From positions 1 through 61,298 of the forward strand of contig NZ_FRBI01000001.1 of the NCBI RefSeq assembly GCF_900142575.1: a DNA stretch of 61,298 nt, read 5' to 3'. Positions 8,915 through 20,780 of this stretch are shown here, in pieces. The stretch's first letter is position 1; each line of letters begins with the position of its first letter. The stretch comes from Actinacidiphila paucisporea. Lineage in GTDB: Bacteria; Actinomycetota; Actinomycetes; Streptomycetales; Streptomycetaceae. A model generated the notes under the pieces. The model worked only from the letters and a program-made list of their open reading frames with translations, searched no databases and was not told the origin of the DNA. The translations under genes were made by a program, and so were the position numbers.

Positions 8915-9849
8915 CCGGTTGGCTGCCGCGCGAGGCCGCGGACATCTTCGGCGCGGGCGCCACCGCCGAGGAGGCGTACGACCTGTTGACCGTCGACGTG
9001 CCGCCCGAGTCGTGGGAGGCGGCGCTGACCACCGCCCGCGACGAGCTGGGCTGCACCTTCTTCGACTGGCTGAGCGCGGTCGACGAGCCCGGCACCGGTT
9101 TCCGGGTCTGCGCGCACGTGGTGGCCCTGGGCGGCGGCTCGGAGGGCGGCGGCGTACGGCGGCTGCTGCTGCGTACGACCGTCGGGTACGACGACCCCGC
9201 CCTGCCCACCGCGACCGGCGTCCACCCGGGCGCGGCCTGGCACGAGCGGGAGACGCACGAGATGTTCGGCGTCGCCTTCACCGGGCACCCCGGTCTCGCG
9301 CCGCTGCTGCTGCCCGAGGAGTTCGAGGGGCACCCGCTGCGCAAGGACTTCGTGCTCGCCGCCCGGGTCGCCAAGGCCTGGCCGGGTGCGAAGGAGCCGG
9401 GGGAGTCGCACGACGGCGGCCCCAAGCGGCGGCAGATGCAGCCGCCCGGGGTGCCCGACCCGAACGAGTGGGGCCCGCTCAAGGGCCAGCTCCCGCCGGC
9501 CCCCGCCCGCCCGGCCCGCGCCGCCCGTGGCGCCGCGGCCCCCGGCGAACGCCCGGCCCGCCGCGCCCGCAGCGTGACCGAGGGCTCCGCGAGCCAGGGC
9601 CAGGACGCGCCCTGGCAGCGCCCGGCTCCGGAGAAGCCGGCTCCGCAGGAGCCGCCGGCCGGGACTCCGGCCGCACCGCCGGCCCCGGAGGCCCCCGCCC
9701 CGAAAGACCCGTCCCCGGGGGCCCCGGCCCCGAAGGACCCGGCTCCGCAGGAGCCGCCCGCGCCCGAGCCGCCCGCCGCTGAACCGGCGCCCGCGCCTGA
9801 AGCGCCCGCGCCGAAGGAACCGCCCGCAGAAGGAGGCGATCCCGCATGA
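8911..9849 (+). CDS. nuoC: NADH-quinone oxidoreductase subunit C with a long low-complexity tail
   Basis: The first 180 or so residues match subunit C of complex I, with the signature [17 protein letters not shown], then [16 protein letters not shown] and HPLRKDF. The remaining roughly 130 residues are a Pro/Ala/Lys/Glu-rich disordered tail built of PAPKDP/PAPEAP-like units. No NuoD sequence is fused to it, and no nuoD follows. The GTG start overlaps the nuoB stop (GTGA), and the stop overlaps the nuoH start (ATGA). The tail may be a linker or docking arm, but its function is unknown. Confidence 0.9.
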   Translation: MTGWLPREAADIFGAGATAEEAYDLLTVDVPPESWEAALTTARDELGCTFFDWLSAVDEPGTGFRVCAHVVALGGGSEGGGVRRLLLRTTVGYDDPALPTATGVHPGAAWHERETHEMFGVAFTGHPGLAPLLLPEEFEGHPLRKDFVLAARVAKAWPGAKEPGESHDGGPKRRQMQPPGVPDPNEWGPLKGQLPPAPARPARAARGAAAPGERPARRARSVTEGSASQGQDAPWQRPAPEKPAPQEPPAGTPAAPPAPEAPAPKDPSPGAPAPKDPAPQEPPAPEPPAAEPAPAPEAPAPKEPPAEGGDPA

Positions 9850-10808
9850 ACGACACGCTCGACGTCGTGCTGCGGCTGATCGCCGTCCTCGTCGTCTTCC
9901 TGGTCCTCCCGCTGCTGGTCGGCCAGACCGAGCACAAGGTCATGGCGCACATGCAGGGCCGGCTCGGCCCGATGTACGCCGGCGGTTTCCACGGCTGGGC
10001 GCAGCTCGTCGCGGACGGGGTGAAATTCGCCCAGAAGGAGGACATCGTCCCGGCCGACGCCGACCGCCGGGTCTTCCAGCTCGCGCCTGCCGTGGCCCTG
10101 CTGCCGTATCTGCTGGTGCTCATCGCGATCCCGGTCGGCCCCGACGGCTTCGTCGGGCAGACCGTGGACGCCGGGCTGATCTTCGTCCTGGCCGTGATGG
10201 GTGTCGGCGTGCTCGGCTCACTGATGGCCGGCTGGGCGTCGGCGAACAAGTTCTCGCTGCTCGGCGGCCTGCGGACGGCCGCCCAGCTGATGGCGTACGA
10301 GCTGCCGATGCTGCTGACCGCCGCCTCCGTGGCGATGGCGGCCGGCACCCTGTCGCTGCCCGGCATCGTCGACGGCTACCACTGGTGGTGGACGCCCTGG
10401 CAGCTCGTCGGCGGCGTCGTCTTCTTCACCGCCGGGCTCGCCGAACTCCAGCGGCCGCCGTTCGACATGCCGGTCGCCGACTCCGAGATCATCTTCGGCG
10501 CCTACACCGAATACACCGGGCTGCGCTTCGCGCTGTTCCTGCTCGCCGAATACGCCGGCATCGTCGTGCTGTGCGCACTGACCACCGTGCTCTTCCTCGG
10601 CGGCTGGCACGGCCCGTGGTCGGGCAGCGCCGGGTGGCTGTGGACACTGGTCAAGACCGCGCTGCTGGCCTTCGTCGTGATCTGGCTGCGGGTCAGCTAC
10701 CCGCGGCTGCGCGAGGACCAGCTGCAGAAGCTCGCCTGGACCGTGCTCATCCCGCTGTCCCTCGCGCAGATCGCCCTCACCGGCGTCGTCAAGGTGGTGA
10801 TCTCCTAG
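9846..10808 (+). CDS. nuoH: NADH-quinone oxidoreductase subunit H
   Basis: A 320-residue integral membrane subunit of complex I that sits next to the quinone chamber. Diagnostic stretches are [40 protein letters not shown] and [21 protein letters not shown]. About eight hydrophobic segments can be counted. It starts within the nuoC stop and ends 2 bp before the nuoI start, so it is part of the same transcript. Confidence 0.95.
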   Translation: MNDTLDVVLRLIAVLVVFLVLPLLVGQTEHKVMAHMQGRLGPMYAGGFHGWAQLVADGVKFAQKEDIVPADADRRVFQLAPAVALLPYLLVLIAIPVGPDGFVGQTVDAGLIFVLAVMGVGVLGSLMAGWASANKFSLLGGLRTAAQLMAYELPMLLTAASVAMAAGTLSLPGIVDGYHWWWTPWQLVGGVVFFTAGLAELQRPPFDMPVADSEIIFGAYTEYTGLRFALFLLAEYAGIVVLCALTTVLFLGGWHGPWSGSAGWLWTLVKTALLAFVVIWLRVSYPRLREDQLQKLAWTVLIPLSLAQIALTGVVKVVIS

Positions 10809-10810
10809 CC

Positions 10811-11452
10811 ATGGCTCCTCTCTCCGGCATTCCAGGGTCCGGTCTCGCCAAGGGCCTGGCCGTCACCCTGCGGACCATGACGAAGCGTTCCGTCACCGCC
10901 CAGTACCCGGACGCGCTGCCCGAACTCCCGCCGCGCAGCCGCGGCGTGATCGCGCTGTTCGAGGAGAACTGCACGGTCTGCATGCTGTGCGCGCGCGAGT
11001 GCCCCGACTGGTGCATCTACATCGACTCCCACAAGGAGACCGCCCCGCCGGCCGCTCCCGGCGGGCGCGAGCGCAGCCGTAACGTGCTCGACCGATTCGC
11101 CATCGACTTCGCCCTGTGCATGTACTGCGGTATCTGTATCGAGGTGTGCCCCTTCGACGCGCTGTTCTGGTCACCGGAGTTCGAGTACGCGGAATCGGAC
11201 ATCCTCGACCTGACCCACGAGCGCGACAAGCTGCGCGACTGGATGTGGACGGTGCCCGCGCCGCCCGCGCTCGACCCCGCCGCGGAGGAGCCGAAGGAGA
11301 TCGCCGCGGCCCGCAAGGCCGCGGACAAGGCGGCAGCGGCCGCGGCCGCCGCGGCAGCGACTGCCGAGCCCGGGCAGGGCGAGCAGGCGGAGCAAGGCGA
11401 GCAGTCCGACCGGAGCGACCGGAGCGACGACCAGGGAAAGGGTGACGCGTGA
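10811..11452 (+). CDS. nuoI: NADH-quinone oxidoreductase subunit I (2x[4Fe-4S] ferredoxin)
   Basis: The 213-residue peripheral subunit has two classical cluster motifs, [12 protein letters not shown] and [12 protein letters not shown], which hold clusters N6a and N6b. The C-terminal 60 residues are an Ala/Lys-rich, then Glu/Gln/Ser/Asp-rich tail outside the usual domain. In complexes that lack the NADH-oxidising module, this subunit is where external ferredoxin is expected to dock. That makes its presence without nuoEFG meaningful. The stop overlaps the nuoJ GTG start. Confidence 0.95.
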   Translation: MAPLSGIPGSGLAKGLAVTLRTMTKRSVTAQYPDALPELPPRSRGVIALFEENCTVCMLCARECPDWCIYIDSHKETAPPAAPGGRERSRNVLDRFAIDFALCMYCGICIEVCPFDALFWSPEFEYAESDILDLTHERDKLRDWMWTVPAPPALDPAAEEPKEIAAARKAADKAAAAAAAAAATAEPGQGEQAEQGEQSDRSDRSDDQGKGDA

Positions 11453-12081
11453 ACCTCAGCGCCGCCGCCCACCCCGGCTTCCTGTCCCCGACCGGCGTCG
11501 AGATCACCTTCGTGCTCATCGGCCTCGCCACCCTCGGCGCCGCCCTGCTGACGGTCACCACCCGGCAGCTGGTGCACGCCGCCCTGTGGCTGGTCGTCGC
11601 GCTCGGCGGCCTCGCCGTCGAGTACCTGCTGCTCACCGCCGAATTCATCGCCTGGGTGCAGGTCCTGATCTACGTCGGCTCCGTCGTCGTCCTCCTGCTC
11701 TTCGGCCTGATGCTGACCAAGGCGCCCATCGGCCGCTCCGCCGACGCAGACTCCGAGAACCGGCTTGTCGCCCTCGGCGTCGCGGCCGCCGCCGCGGCCG
11801 CCCTGGTGTGGGTGGTGGTGGACGCCTTCCGCACCACCTGGATCAATCTGCACGGCGCCGTGCAGGGTTCCTCCCGCGCCACCGGCGAGAGCCTCTTCCG
11901 GCACTGGGTGCTGCCCTTCGAGGCGCTGTCGGTGCTGCTGCTCGCCGCGCTGGTCGGCGCGATCGTGCTGTCCCGCCGCGACACCGGCTCCCCGGCCGAC
12001 ACCGCCACTCCGGCCGACACCGCCACTCCGGCCGACACCGCCGACGTCCCGGCCCCCGCCGCAGGCAAGGAGCACACCTGA
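11449..12081 (+). CDS. nuoJ: NADH-quinone oxidoreductase subunit J
   Basis: A 210-residue membrane subunit of complex I with five hydrophobic helices. The conserved stretch [20 protein letters not shown] is followed by [22 protein letters not shown], which contains the pi-bulge helix region. The C-terminus carries three copies of the six-residue unit [12 protein letters not shown], encoded by an 18-bp tandem repeat near 11994-12045. Translation is coupled to nuoI by a GTGA overlap. The stop shares one base with the nuoK start. Confidence 0.93.
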   Translation: MNLSAAAHPGFLSPTGVEITFVLIGLATLGAALLTVTTRQLVHAALWLVVALGGLAVEYLLLTAEFIAWVQVLIYVGSVVVLLLFGLMLTKAPIGRSADADSENRLVALGVAAAAAAALVWVVVDAFRTTWINLHGAVQGSSRATGESLFRHWVLPFEALSVLLLAALVGAIVLSRRDTGSPADTATPADTATPADTADVPAPAAGKEHT

Positions 12082-12472
12082 TGCACCTCGCCTATCCCGC
12101 CGTCCTCGCCGTCCTCCTCTTCTGCGTCGGCCTCTACGGTGTGCTCGCCCGCCGCAACGCGATCCTCGTCCTGATGTCCGTCGAGCTGATGCTCAACGCC
12201 GTCAACCTCAACCTGGTCGCCTTCGACGTCTGGCTGCGCGACACCCTGCACGCCGGCCAGGCGCTGACCCTCTTCACCATCACCATCGCCGCCGCCGAGA
12301 TCGGCCTCGGCCTGGCGATCGTGCTGCTGGTCTTCCGCCACCGCGGCAGCTCCGACATCGACCGGCTCACCGGCCTCGCGGAACCGCACGGGCCCGAGGT
12401 CCCGCACGGGCCCGACGCAACCGACGCCAGGCCCGCACCCGCGGCCGACGACGAGAAGGCCGAGGCCACCGC

Positions 12473-12476
<4 letters not shown>
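12081..12476 (+). CDS. nuoK: NADH-quinone oxidoreductase subunit K
   Basis: A 131-residue membrane subunit with three helices that supplies part of a proton channel in complex I. Key stretches are [18 protein letters not shown], with the conserved Glu in helix 2, and [23 protein letters not shown], with the second Glu. A charged C-terminal tail of about 30 residues follows. The start shares a base with the nuoJ stop and the end overlaps the GTG of nuoL. Confidence 0.95.
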
Positions 12477-14461
<1,985 letters not shown>

Positions 14462-14467
14462 GAACCA

Positions 14468-16033
14468 GTGAACGACACCGCACTCCAGTACATCCTCGCG
14501 GCGATCGTCGTGCTGCCGCTGCTCGGCTCGGCCGGCGCCCTGCTCCCGCCGCCGCCGGGTCTGCGGGGCCGCGGCCCCGACCAGGCGGTGCTGCGGCACG
14601 GGGTGACCGTGACGGGCGCCGTCCTGATCCTGTCCGTCGTGCTCGCGGCCGGCTTCGACCACGACCACCCGGCGACGATGCAGGCCGGCACGGACCTCAA
14701 CTGGATCCCCGCACTGCGGATCCACCTCCACCTGGGCATCGACGGCATCTCCCTTCCCCTCGTGGTGCTGACCGCGCTGCTGACCTTCCTGTGCGCGCTC
14801 TACTCCTACTTCCACCTGCCGGCCGGCGGCTCCGCCAAATCCTTCGTCGCGCTGCTGCTCCTGCTGGAAGCGGGCACGCTGGCCACCTTCTCCGTGCTCG
14901 ACCTGATGCTGTTCTTCCTGGCCTTCGAGACGGTCCTCATCCCGATGTACTTCCTGATCGCCCGCTGGGGCGGCGGCGACCGGGAACGATCGGCCCTGCG
15001 CTTCATCGTCTACACCCTCCTCGGCTCCGTGATCATGCTGCTCGGCCTGCTCCTCATCGGGGTGAAAGCGGGCACATTCGACATGGTGGCACTCGCCACT
15101 GACAACGGGTCACACCTCAGTCACTCCACGCAGCTGATCGCGGTCCTCGCCATCGGCCTCGGCCTGGCGATCAAGGCCCCGATGTGGCCGCTGCACAGCT
15201 GGCTCCCGGACGCCCACACCGCCGCCCCCACCGTCGGCTCCGTGCTGCTGGCCGGCGTGCTGCTGAAGATGGGCACCTACGGCCTGGTGCGGATCGTGCT
15301 GCCCGACACGCCGGGCGGCATCCAGACCTTCGCCCCCTACCTGGCCGCCTTCGCCGTGGTCGGCATCATCTACGGCTCGCTCGCCTGCCTCGCGCTCGCC
15401 CGCCGCGGCAACGGCGGCGACCTCAAGCGGCTCATCGCCTACTCCTCCGTCGGCCACATGGGCTTCGTGCTGCTCGGCATCGCCTCGCTGAACGCCACCG
15501 GCGTCAACGGCGCGCTCTTCGCCAACATCGCCCACGGCCTGATCACCGGCCTGCTCTTCTTCCTGGTCGGCGCGGTCAAGGACCGCTACGGCTCCAGCGA
15601 CCTCGACCAGCTCGCCGGACGCACCGGCGCCGCCCTCTACGGCCGCGCCCCCCGGCTCGGCGGCCTGCTCGCCTTCGCCGCCGTCGCCTCGCTCGGGCTG
15701 CCGGGCCTGGCCGGGTTCTGGGGCGAGATGCTCGCGATGTTCGGCGCGTTCGACCCCGGCCCCGGCCTGAGCCGCCCCGCGTACCTGACCTTCACCGCCA
15801 TCGCCGCCTTCGGCACCCTGCTGACCGCCGGCTACCTGCTGACCGTGGTCCGCCGGGTCTGCATGGGCGACCGGGAGACCACCGAGCTGCGGCCCGCGCT
15901 CGCCGACGTCAAGGCGTACGAATTCGCCGCCTGGACGCCGCTGGCCGCCCTCACCGTCCTGGCCGGCCTGTGGCCCGCCGCCCTGCTCGGGCTCACCGAC
16001 CCGGCCGTACGCTCCCTGCTCGGAGGCCACTGA
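14468..16033 (+). CDS. nuoM: NADH-quinone oxidoreductase subunit M
   Basis: A 521-residue antiporter-like membrane subunit. Diagnostic stretches are HLGIDGISLPLVVLTALLTF, FETVLIPMYFLIARWGG, APMWPLHSWLPDAHTAAPT and DLKRLIAYSSVGHMGFVLLG, which contain the conserved Glu and Lys residues of the proton path. It starts at a GTG 7 bp after nuoL and ends on the nuoN ATG (TGATG). It is complete and of normal length. Confidence 0.95.
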   Translation: MNDTALQYILAAIVVLPLLGSAGALLPPPPGLRGRGPDQAVLRHGVTVTGAVLILSVVLAAGFDHDHPATMQAGTDLNWIPALRIHLHLGIDGISLPLVVLTALLTFLCALYSYFHLPAGGSAKSFVALLLLLEAGTLATFSVLDLMLFFLAFETVLIPMYFLIARWGGGDRERSALRFIVYTLLGSVIMLLGLLLIGVKAGTFDMVALATDNGSHLSHSTQLIAVLAIGLGLAIKAPMWPLHSWLPDAHTAAPTVGSVLLAGVLLKMGTYGLVRIVLPDTPGGIQTFAPYLAAFAVVGIIYGSLACLALARRGNGGDLKRLIAYSSVGHMGFVLLGIASLNATGVNGALFANIAHGLITGLLFFLVGAVKDRYGSSDLDQLAGRTGAALYGRAPRLGGLLAFAAVASLGLPGLAGFWGEMLAMFGAFDPGPGLSRPAYLTFTAIAAFGTLLTAGYLLTVVRRVCMGDRETTELRPALADVKAYEFAAWTPLAALTVLAGLWPAALLGLTDPAVRSLLGGH

Positions 16034-17544
16034 TGGCATCCCTCGTGCAGCCCGTCGACTGGACGGCGCTCACCCCCGTGCTCATCCCGGCCGCGCTCGC
16101 CGTGGCCGTGCTGGTCGCCGACCTCTTCCTGCCGGCGGAGCGCAAACCGCTGCTGGGCTGGGTCACCGCCGCCGGGCTCGCCGCCGCCGCGCTCACCGTG
16201 ATCCCGCTGCGCGACGGGCACCGCACGACCTTCTGCCAGCCGGGAACCGGCGGCTGCTCCTACGCCGCCGACCACTTCACGCTGGTCATCCAGGTCCTGG
16301 TGCTGGGCGGGGCGCTGCTCACCGCGCTGCTGTCGATCGGCACCCTGGAGCGGATGCCGGCAGGTGAATACTGGTTCCTGCTGCTGTCCTCCGCCGCCGG
16401 CGCCGCCCTGCTGCCCGCCTCCCGCGACCTGGCCACGCTGATCGTCGCCCTGGAGGTGACGACGCTGCCCGCCTTCGCCCTGGTCGGCCTGCGCCGCGAC
16501 GACCGGCTGTCCAGCGAGGCCGCCCTCAAGTTCTTCCTGACCTCGGTGACCGCCACCGCCGTCTCCCTGCTCGGCATCAGCTTCGTCTACGCCGCCACGG
16601 GCACCCTGCAGCTGAACGCCGTCGCGGCCGGCCTCACCCACACCCCCGACCAGCTGCACACCCTGGCCAGGGCCGGCGTCGCCCTCACGCTGGTCGGCTT
16701 CGCCTTCAAGCTGGCCGTCGCCCCCTTCCAGTTCTGGGTGCCCGACACCTATGCGGGCGCGCCGCTGCCGGTCGCCGCGTATCTGTCGGTCGTCGGCAAG
16801 GCGGCCGGCTTCTCGGGGCTGATCCTGGTCACCGTCGTCGCCTTCCGCCCGTATTCCCACGTGTGGGGCCCGGCGATCGGGGTACTGGCCGCGCTCACCA
16901 TGACCGTGGGAAATGTCGGCGCCCTCCGGCAGCGGCCCCATGTGCCACGTGGCGCGGTGAGGCTGCTGGCCTGGTCCTCGATCGGCCAGGCGGGCTATCT
17001 GCTGGTCCCGCTCGCCGCCGCCGCGTCCGCCGACGACCCGGCCCACGAGATCGGCACCACCGTCGCGTACGCGCTGATGTACGCCGTGGTGAATCTCGGC
17101 GCCTTCGCCGTCGTCGCCCTGGTCGAGCGCACCGCCCCGCACAGTCGCCTCACCGACTACCGCGGCCTGTACGCCGCCCGCCCCGCCGCGGCCCTCGCGC
17201 TGGCCTTCTTCCTGCTGTGCCTGGCCGGACTGCCGCCCGGTGTGATCGGCCTGTTCGCCAAGGTCGCCGTCTTCTCCTCCGCGGTCGGCGCCCAGCACGG
17301 CTGGCTCGCGGTGATCATGGCGGTGAACGTCGTGATCGCCCTGGTCTACTACCTGCGCTGGACGGCCCTGCTCTTCACCGCGGCGCCGGAGCGTGCCGAC
17401 GCGGTGGCGACCCCCGCGGGCGCGGTCGCGGTGCGCACCCCCGCCGGGCTCGCGCTGGCCGTCGCCCTGACCGCGGTGGCCGGCGTGGCCCTCTCGGGGG
17501 CCCCGCAGCTGATCCTGCGCTACGCCCAGGGCGCCCTGCTCTGA
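16033..17544 (+). CDS. nuoN: NADH-quinone oxidoreductase subunit N
   Basis: A 503-residue antiporter-like membrane subunit and the last gene of the operon. Typical stretches are ALEVTTLPAFALVGLRRDD, FKLAVAPFQFWVPDTYAGAP and LLAWSSIGQAGYLLVPLAA. The protein has about 14 hydrophobic segments. No nuoD, E, F or G follows. The next gene, htpX, starts 148 bp later behind its own ribosome site. Confidence 0.95.
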   Translation: MASLVQPVDWTALTPVLIPAALAVAVLVADLFLPAERKPLLGWVTAAGLAAAALTVIPLRDGHRTTFCQPGTGGCSYAADHFTLVIQVLVLGGALLTALLSIGTLERMPAGEYWFLLLSSAAGAALLPASRDLATLIVALEVTTLPAFALVGLRRDDRLSSEAALKFFLTSVTATAVSLLGISFVYAATGTLQLNAVAAGLTHTPDQLHTLARAGVALTLVGFAFKLAVAPFQFWVPDTYAGAPLPVAAYLSVVGKAAGFSGLILVTVVAFRPYSHVWGPAIGVLAALTMTVGNVGALRQRPHVPRGAVRLLAWSSIGQAGYLLVPLAAAASADDPAHEIGTTVAYALMYAVVNLGAFAVVALVERTAPHSRLTDYRGLYAARPAAALALAFFLLCLAGLPPGVIGLFAKVAVFSSAVGAQHGWLAVIMAVNVVIALVYYLRWTALLFTAAPERADAVATPAGAVAVRTPAGLALAVALTAVAGVALSGAPQLILRYAQGALL

Positions 17545-17692
17545 CCGCTCCGGCCCCGGCCCGCGGGCCGGTCGCCGCCCGTACGCACCGGTAGGCACAA
17601 GGGAACTAGCGCCGCCCCGGTGGCGTTGAGCAGTGCAGGAGGTTCTCCTTAGGAAAGAGCACCCTCGGCACACCGCAGAATCTGGAGGGCAC

Positions 17693-18541
17693 GTGCACCG
17701 CCGGCACAACGGGTTGAAGACCGCCGTACTCCTCGGTGGCCTGTCCGCACTCATCCTGGGCATCGGCAGCTTCTTCGGCCGGACCGGGCTCATCGTGGCG
17801 CTCGTCATCGCCCTGGGCACCAACGCGTACGCGTACTGGAACAGCGACAAGCTCGCGCTACGCGCGATGCGCGCCCGCCAGGTCAGCGAGTTCGAGGCGC
17901 CCGCGCTCTACCGGATCGTGCGCGAGCTGTCGACGGCCGCCCGGCAGCCCATGCCCCGGCTGTACATCTCGCCGACCGAGGCGCCCAACGCCTTCGCCAC
18001 CGGCCGCAACCCGCGCAATGCCGCGGTCTGCTGCACCGAGGGCATCATGGCCATCCTCGACGAGCGCGAGCTGCGCGGCGTCATCGGCCACGAGCTGAGC
18101 CACGTCTACAACCGCGACATCCTCATCTCCTCCGTCGCGGGCACCCTGGCCTCCGTCGTGGTCTTCCTGGTCAACTTCGCCTGGCTCTTCGGCTCGGACG
18201 AGGACGAGGGCCCCGGCATCATCGGTCTGCTGCTGATGATGATCCTCGGCCCGATAGCCGCCTCAGTGATCCAGCTCGCCGTCTCCCGCTCGCGGGAGTA
18301 CGAAGCCGACGCCTCGGGAGCCCGCCTGACCGGCGACCCGCTGGCCTTGGCGTCCGCCCTGCGCAAGCTCGACGCCGGCACGAAGCAGCGGCCGCTGGCG
18401 CCCGAGCCGCGCCTGGAGACCGCCAGCCACATGATGATCGCCAACCCGTTCCGCCCGGGTGACGCGTCCAAGTTCTTCTCGACCCACCCCCCGATGGCCG
18501 AGCGCATCTCCCGCCTGGAGCAGATGGCCGGCGGCCGCTGA
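17693..18541 (+). CDS. htpX: HtpX-like membrane zinc metalloprotease
   Basis: The protein has 282 residues. Two N-terminal membrane helices ([37 protein letters not shown]) precede the M48 catalytic site [11 protein letters not shown], with His133, Glu134 and His137. The third ligand is probably the Glu in [10 protein letters not shown]. It degrades damaged membrane proteins, with its active site on the cytosolic face. The GTG at 17693 is chosen because GGAGGG precedes it by 4 nt. Its place after nuoN suits quality control of the membrane, but that is inference. Confidence 0.92.
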   Translation: MHRRHNGLKTAVLLGGLSALILGIGSFFGRTGLIVALVIALGTNAYAYWNSDKLALRAMRARQVSEFEAPALYRIVRELSTAARQPMPRLYISPTEAPNAFATGRNPRNAAVCCTEGIMAILDERELRGVIGHELSHVYNRDILISSVAGTLASVVVFLVNFAWLFGSDEDEGPGIIGLLLMMILGPIAASVIQLAVSRSREYEADASGARLTGDPLALASALRKLDAGTKQRPLAPEPRLETASHMMIANPFRPGDASKFFSTHPPMAERISRLEQMAGGR

Positions 18542-18564
18542 CGGACGGGCCTTGCGGAAGCGGG

Positions 18565-18969
18565 TCAGACGACCCTTCCGAAGGCCTCGTCACTCGGCAC
18601 GATCTCCCGCCCCAGCGGCATCAGGGAGACCGGGATGAGCTTGAGGTTCGCCCAGCCGAAGGGGATGCCGATGATCGAGACGAACAGCGGGATGCTGGTG
18701 ATCAGGTGCCCGAGGGCCAGCCACCAGCCCGCGAAGATCAGCCAGACCACATTGCCGGCGAAGGACGGCGCCCCGGCGTCGAGGCGCTCCACCGTCGTCC
18801 GGCCGAAGGGCCACAGGACGTAGCCGGCGATCCTCAGGGCGGCCACCCCGAAGGGGATGGTGACGATCAGCAGGAAGCAGATCAGGGCGGCGACGGTGTA
18901 GGCGATCGCCATCCAGATTCCGCAGAAGATCAACCACAGGACGTTCAACACCAACCTGAGTACACCCAT
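18565..18969 (-). CDS. YccF-domain membrane protein
   Basis: A 134-residue integral membrane protein with the repeated inner-membrane YccF motif. NVLWLIFCGIWMAIAY...TIPFGVAALRIAGYVLWPFGR is echoed by NVVWLIFAGWWLALGHL...IIGIPFGWANLKLIPVSLMPLG. Four hydrophobic helices are visible. The ATG at 18969 has GAGGTG at good spacing; an ATG ten codons upstream is less likely. Function is unknown. It converges with htpX, with a 23-bp gap. Confidence 0.85.
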   Translation of the reverse strand: MGVLRLVLNVLWLIFCGIWMAIAYTVAALICFLLIVTIPFGVAALRIAGYVLWPFGRTTVERLDAGAPSFAGNVVWLIFAGWWLALGHLITSIPLFVSIIGIPFGWANLKLIPVSLMPLGREIVPSDEAFGRVV

Positions 18970-19216
18970 GGTCAGCACCTCTACCCGTCTCTCGGCCATA
19001 TCAGCCTGTCACCACCAGTATCCGACCACGACGTGGCCGGGCGGAAGCGGAGAGGGCTTTCGAGTGACGGCACGCGCCGAGCGCGCGGCCCGCTGCCGCC
19101 ACCGCGCGCCTCCCGTGCCACACCGGTCGCGCGAGGCCCCGCCGGATCCCGTCCGGACCGGTCGGACCCCTGGTCAGACGGCTGCGCCCTGCTAGTCTCG
19201 GCTGCGGAGGTGCACG

Positions 19217-20116
19217 GTGGTCGACGTTGACGCGCTCAGCAGGCAAGCCGCCGGCGTGGGTCCGCCGCCCTGCCTCGCCGGTTACGCCGCGTGTCTGCTC
19301 CGCAGTGCGTACGTCCTCGCCACCCGCCTCGCCCCCGACCTCCGCGACACCGCGGACGGCGCCGGCAGCTTCCGCGACTTCCAGGTGCTCGACGCGCTCG
19401 GCGAGCCCGGCGCCGCCTACTCGCAGCAGGACCTCGGCGACCGGCTCGGCATAAACCGCACCACGATGGTCAAGCTGATCGACCGCTTCGAGGCCGCGGG
19501 CCAGGTCACCAGGGCGCGCAACCCCGACGACCGCCGCTCGTACGTCCTGGCGCTCACCGAGGACGGCAGGGCCGCCGTCAAGGCGATGGACCCGGCGGTG
19601 TCCGCCGCCGACGACCGGCTCACCGCGGCGCTGGCCGCCGCCGAGCGCGACCGCCTCGACACCCTGCTCGCGCGACTGATGTCCCGTCCCGCACCCCCAC
19701 CCCACCGCACCGGTGCCCTGATAACCCAGGCCCACCACTCCGTGCGCCACCGCGTCGAGGCCGCCCTCGCGGGCAGCGGCCTGCACCCCCGGCACTTCGG
19801 GGCGCTGGCCGTCGTGGCCGACGAGGCCCTCTCGCAGCAGCAGCTCGCCCGGCGGCTGGCCATCAGCGAGCAGGCGGTGCTCCAGGTGGTGGACGACCTG
19901 GAGCGGGCCGGCCAGGTCGTCCGCGACCGCGACCCCCAGGACCGCCGCCGCTACGCCCTGCGCATCACCGAATCCGGCCGCCTCGCACTGGCCACTGCCC
20001 GCGGCATCGTGGAAGCCGTGGAAGCCGAACTGGCCGCGACGCTGGGCGCCGACGGCCGGGCCGAGCTGGCGACGCTGCTGGCCGCGCTGCTGCGTACGGC
20101 CGAGGACCAGGCGTAG
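19217..20116 (+). CDS. regulator with two tandem MarR domains
   Basis: The 299-residue product contains two complete MarR winged-helix units. The first (about residues 20-150) has YSQQDLGDRLGINRTTMVKLIDRFEAAGQVTRARNPDDRRSYVLALTEDG. The second (about 165-295) has LSQQQLARRLAISEQAVLQVVDDLERAGQVVRDRDPQDRRRYALRITESG. MarR proteins normally dimerise from single domains of about 150 residues, so this may act as a one-chain pseudo-dimer. The GTG start has CGGAGGTG upstream. It is transcribed towards bcp, and its ligand is unknown. Confidence 0.85.
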   Translation: MVDVDALSRQAAGVGPPPCLAGYAACLLRSAYVLATRLAPDLRDTADGAGSFRDFQVLDALGEPGAAYSQQDLGDRLGINRTTMVKLIDRFEAAGQVTRARNPDDRRSYVLALTEDGRAAVKAMDPAVSAADDRLTAALAAAERDRLDTLLARLMSRPAPPPHRTGALITQAHHSVRHRVEAALAGSGLHPRHFGALAVVADEALSQQQLARRLAISEQAVLQVVDDLERAGQVVRDRDPQDRRRYALRITESGRLALATARGIVEAVEAELAATLGADGRAELATLLAALLRTAEDQA

Positions 20117-20152
20117 GCCGCGCTGCTGCGTACCGCCGAGGACCAGCCGTGG
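20081..20152. repeat. 36-bp tandem duplication over the MarR-gene stop
   Basis: The last 36 bp of the tandem-MarR gene, including its stop (20081-20116), recur directly downstream at 20117-20152 with three or four changes. In the second copy the stop has become TGG. This resembles the 3'-end copying seen at the sensor kinase gene at 6312-6451. Confidence 0.85.
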
Positions 20153-20242
20153 ACCGCGGGCACCCGGGGACTGCGTACGCCCGCCGTTGCGCGAGGATGG
20201 GAGCCGACCGGCAATGCTGCCGCGACGTCAAGGAGATGACCC

Positions 20243-20710
20243 ATGGGCACCCTGCAAGTCGGCGACAAGGCACCTGACTTCACACTCCCCGACCAGTCCG
20301 GGCAGCAGGTGGCACTCAGCGACTTCCTGGGCGAGAAGGTCGTGGTGCTCTACTTCTACCCCAAGGACAACACCCGCGGCTGCACCGCCGAGGCGTGCAG
20401 CTTCCGCGACAGCTACGAGAGCTTCACGGACGCCGGAGCCGTGGTGATCGGCGTCAGCTCGGACTCGGTGGCGTCCCACGAGAAATTCGCCGGGCGGCAC
20501 GAACTGCCCTTCACCCTGCTCTCGGACGCCGGCCGGGCCGTACGCAAGCAGTACGGCGCCGCCACGCTCGGCGGCGTGATCCCGGGCCGCATCACCTTCG
20601 TCATCGACCGGGACGGCGTCATCCGCCACGCCTTCTCCTCGATGATGAACATCGGCGGCCACATCGACGACGCCCTCGCCGTGGTCAAGGAACTCCAGGC
20701 CGCCCAGTAG
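20243..20710 (+). CDS. bcp: thioredoxin-dependent thiol peroxidase (Bcp/PrxQ)
   Basis: A 155-residue peroxiredoxin that reduces hydrogen peroxide and organic peroxides with electrons from thioredoxin. The peroxidatic and resolving cysteines are five residues apart in [11 protein letters not shown], the atypical two-Cys PrxQ pattern. [10 protein letters not shown] precedes them and the C-terminal [11 protein letters not shown] is typical. AAGGAGATGACCC stands before the ATG. It is complete, soluble and cytosolic. Confidence 0.93.
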   Translation: MGTLQVGDKAPDFTLPDQSGQQVALSDFLGEKVVVLYFYPKDNTRGCTAEACSFRDSYESFTDAGAVVIGVSSDSVASHEKFAGRHELPFTLLSDAGRAVRKQYGAATLGGVIPGRITFVIDRDGVIRHAFSSMMNIGGHIDDALAVVKELQAAQ

Positions 20711-20721
20711 GGCAAGCGGAA

Positions 20722-20756
20722 GGGCCGCCGGGGCGCCTTGCGCGCCCTGACGGCCC
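20722..20756. terminator. GC-rich bidirectional terminator between bcp and yajQ
   Basis: An outer stem GGGCCG/CGGCCC encloses an inner stem GGGCGC/GCGCCC between two converging genes. There is no U-tract, as is usual in Streptomyces. Confidence 0.6.
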
Positions 20757-20780
20757 CGGCCGCCGGGGTCGGCGGTGGTC

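Noticed and set aside
8911..9849. A NuoC-NuoD fusion
   Set aside because: I looked for NuoD motifs after the NuoC domain, but only a low-complexity tail is present before the stop.
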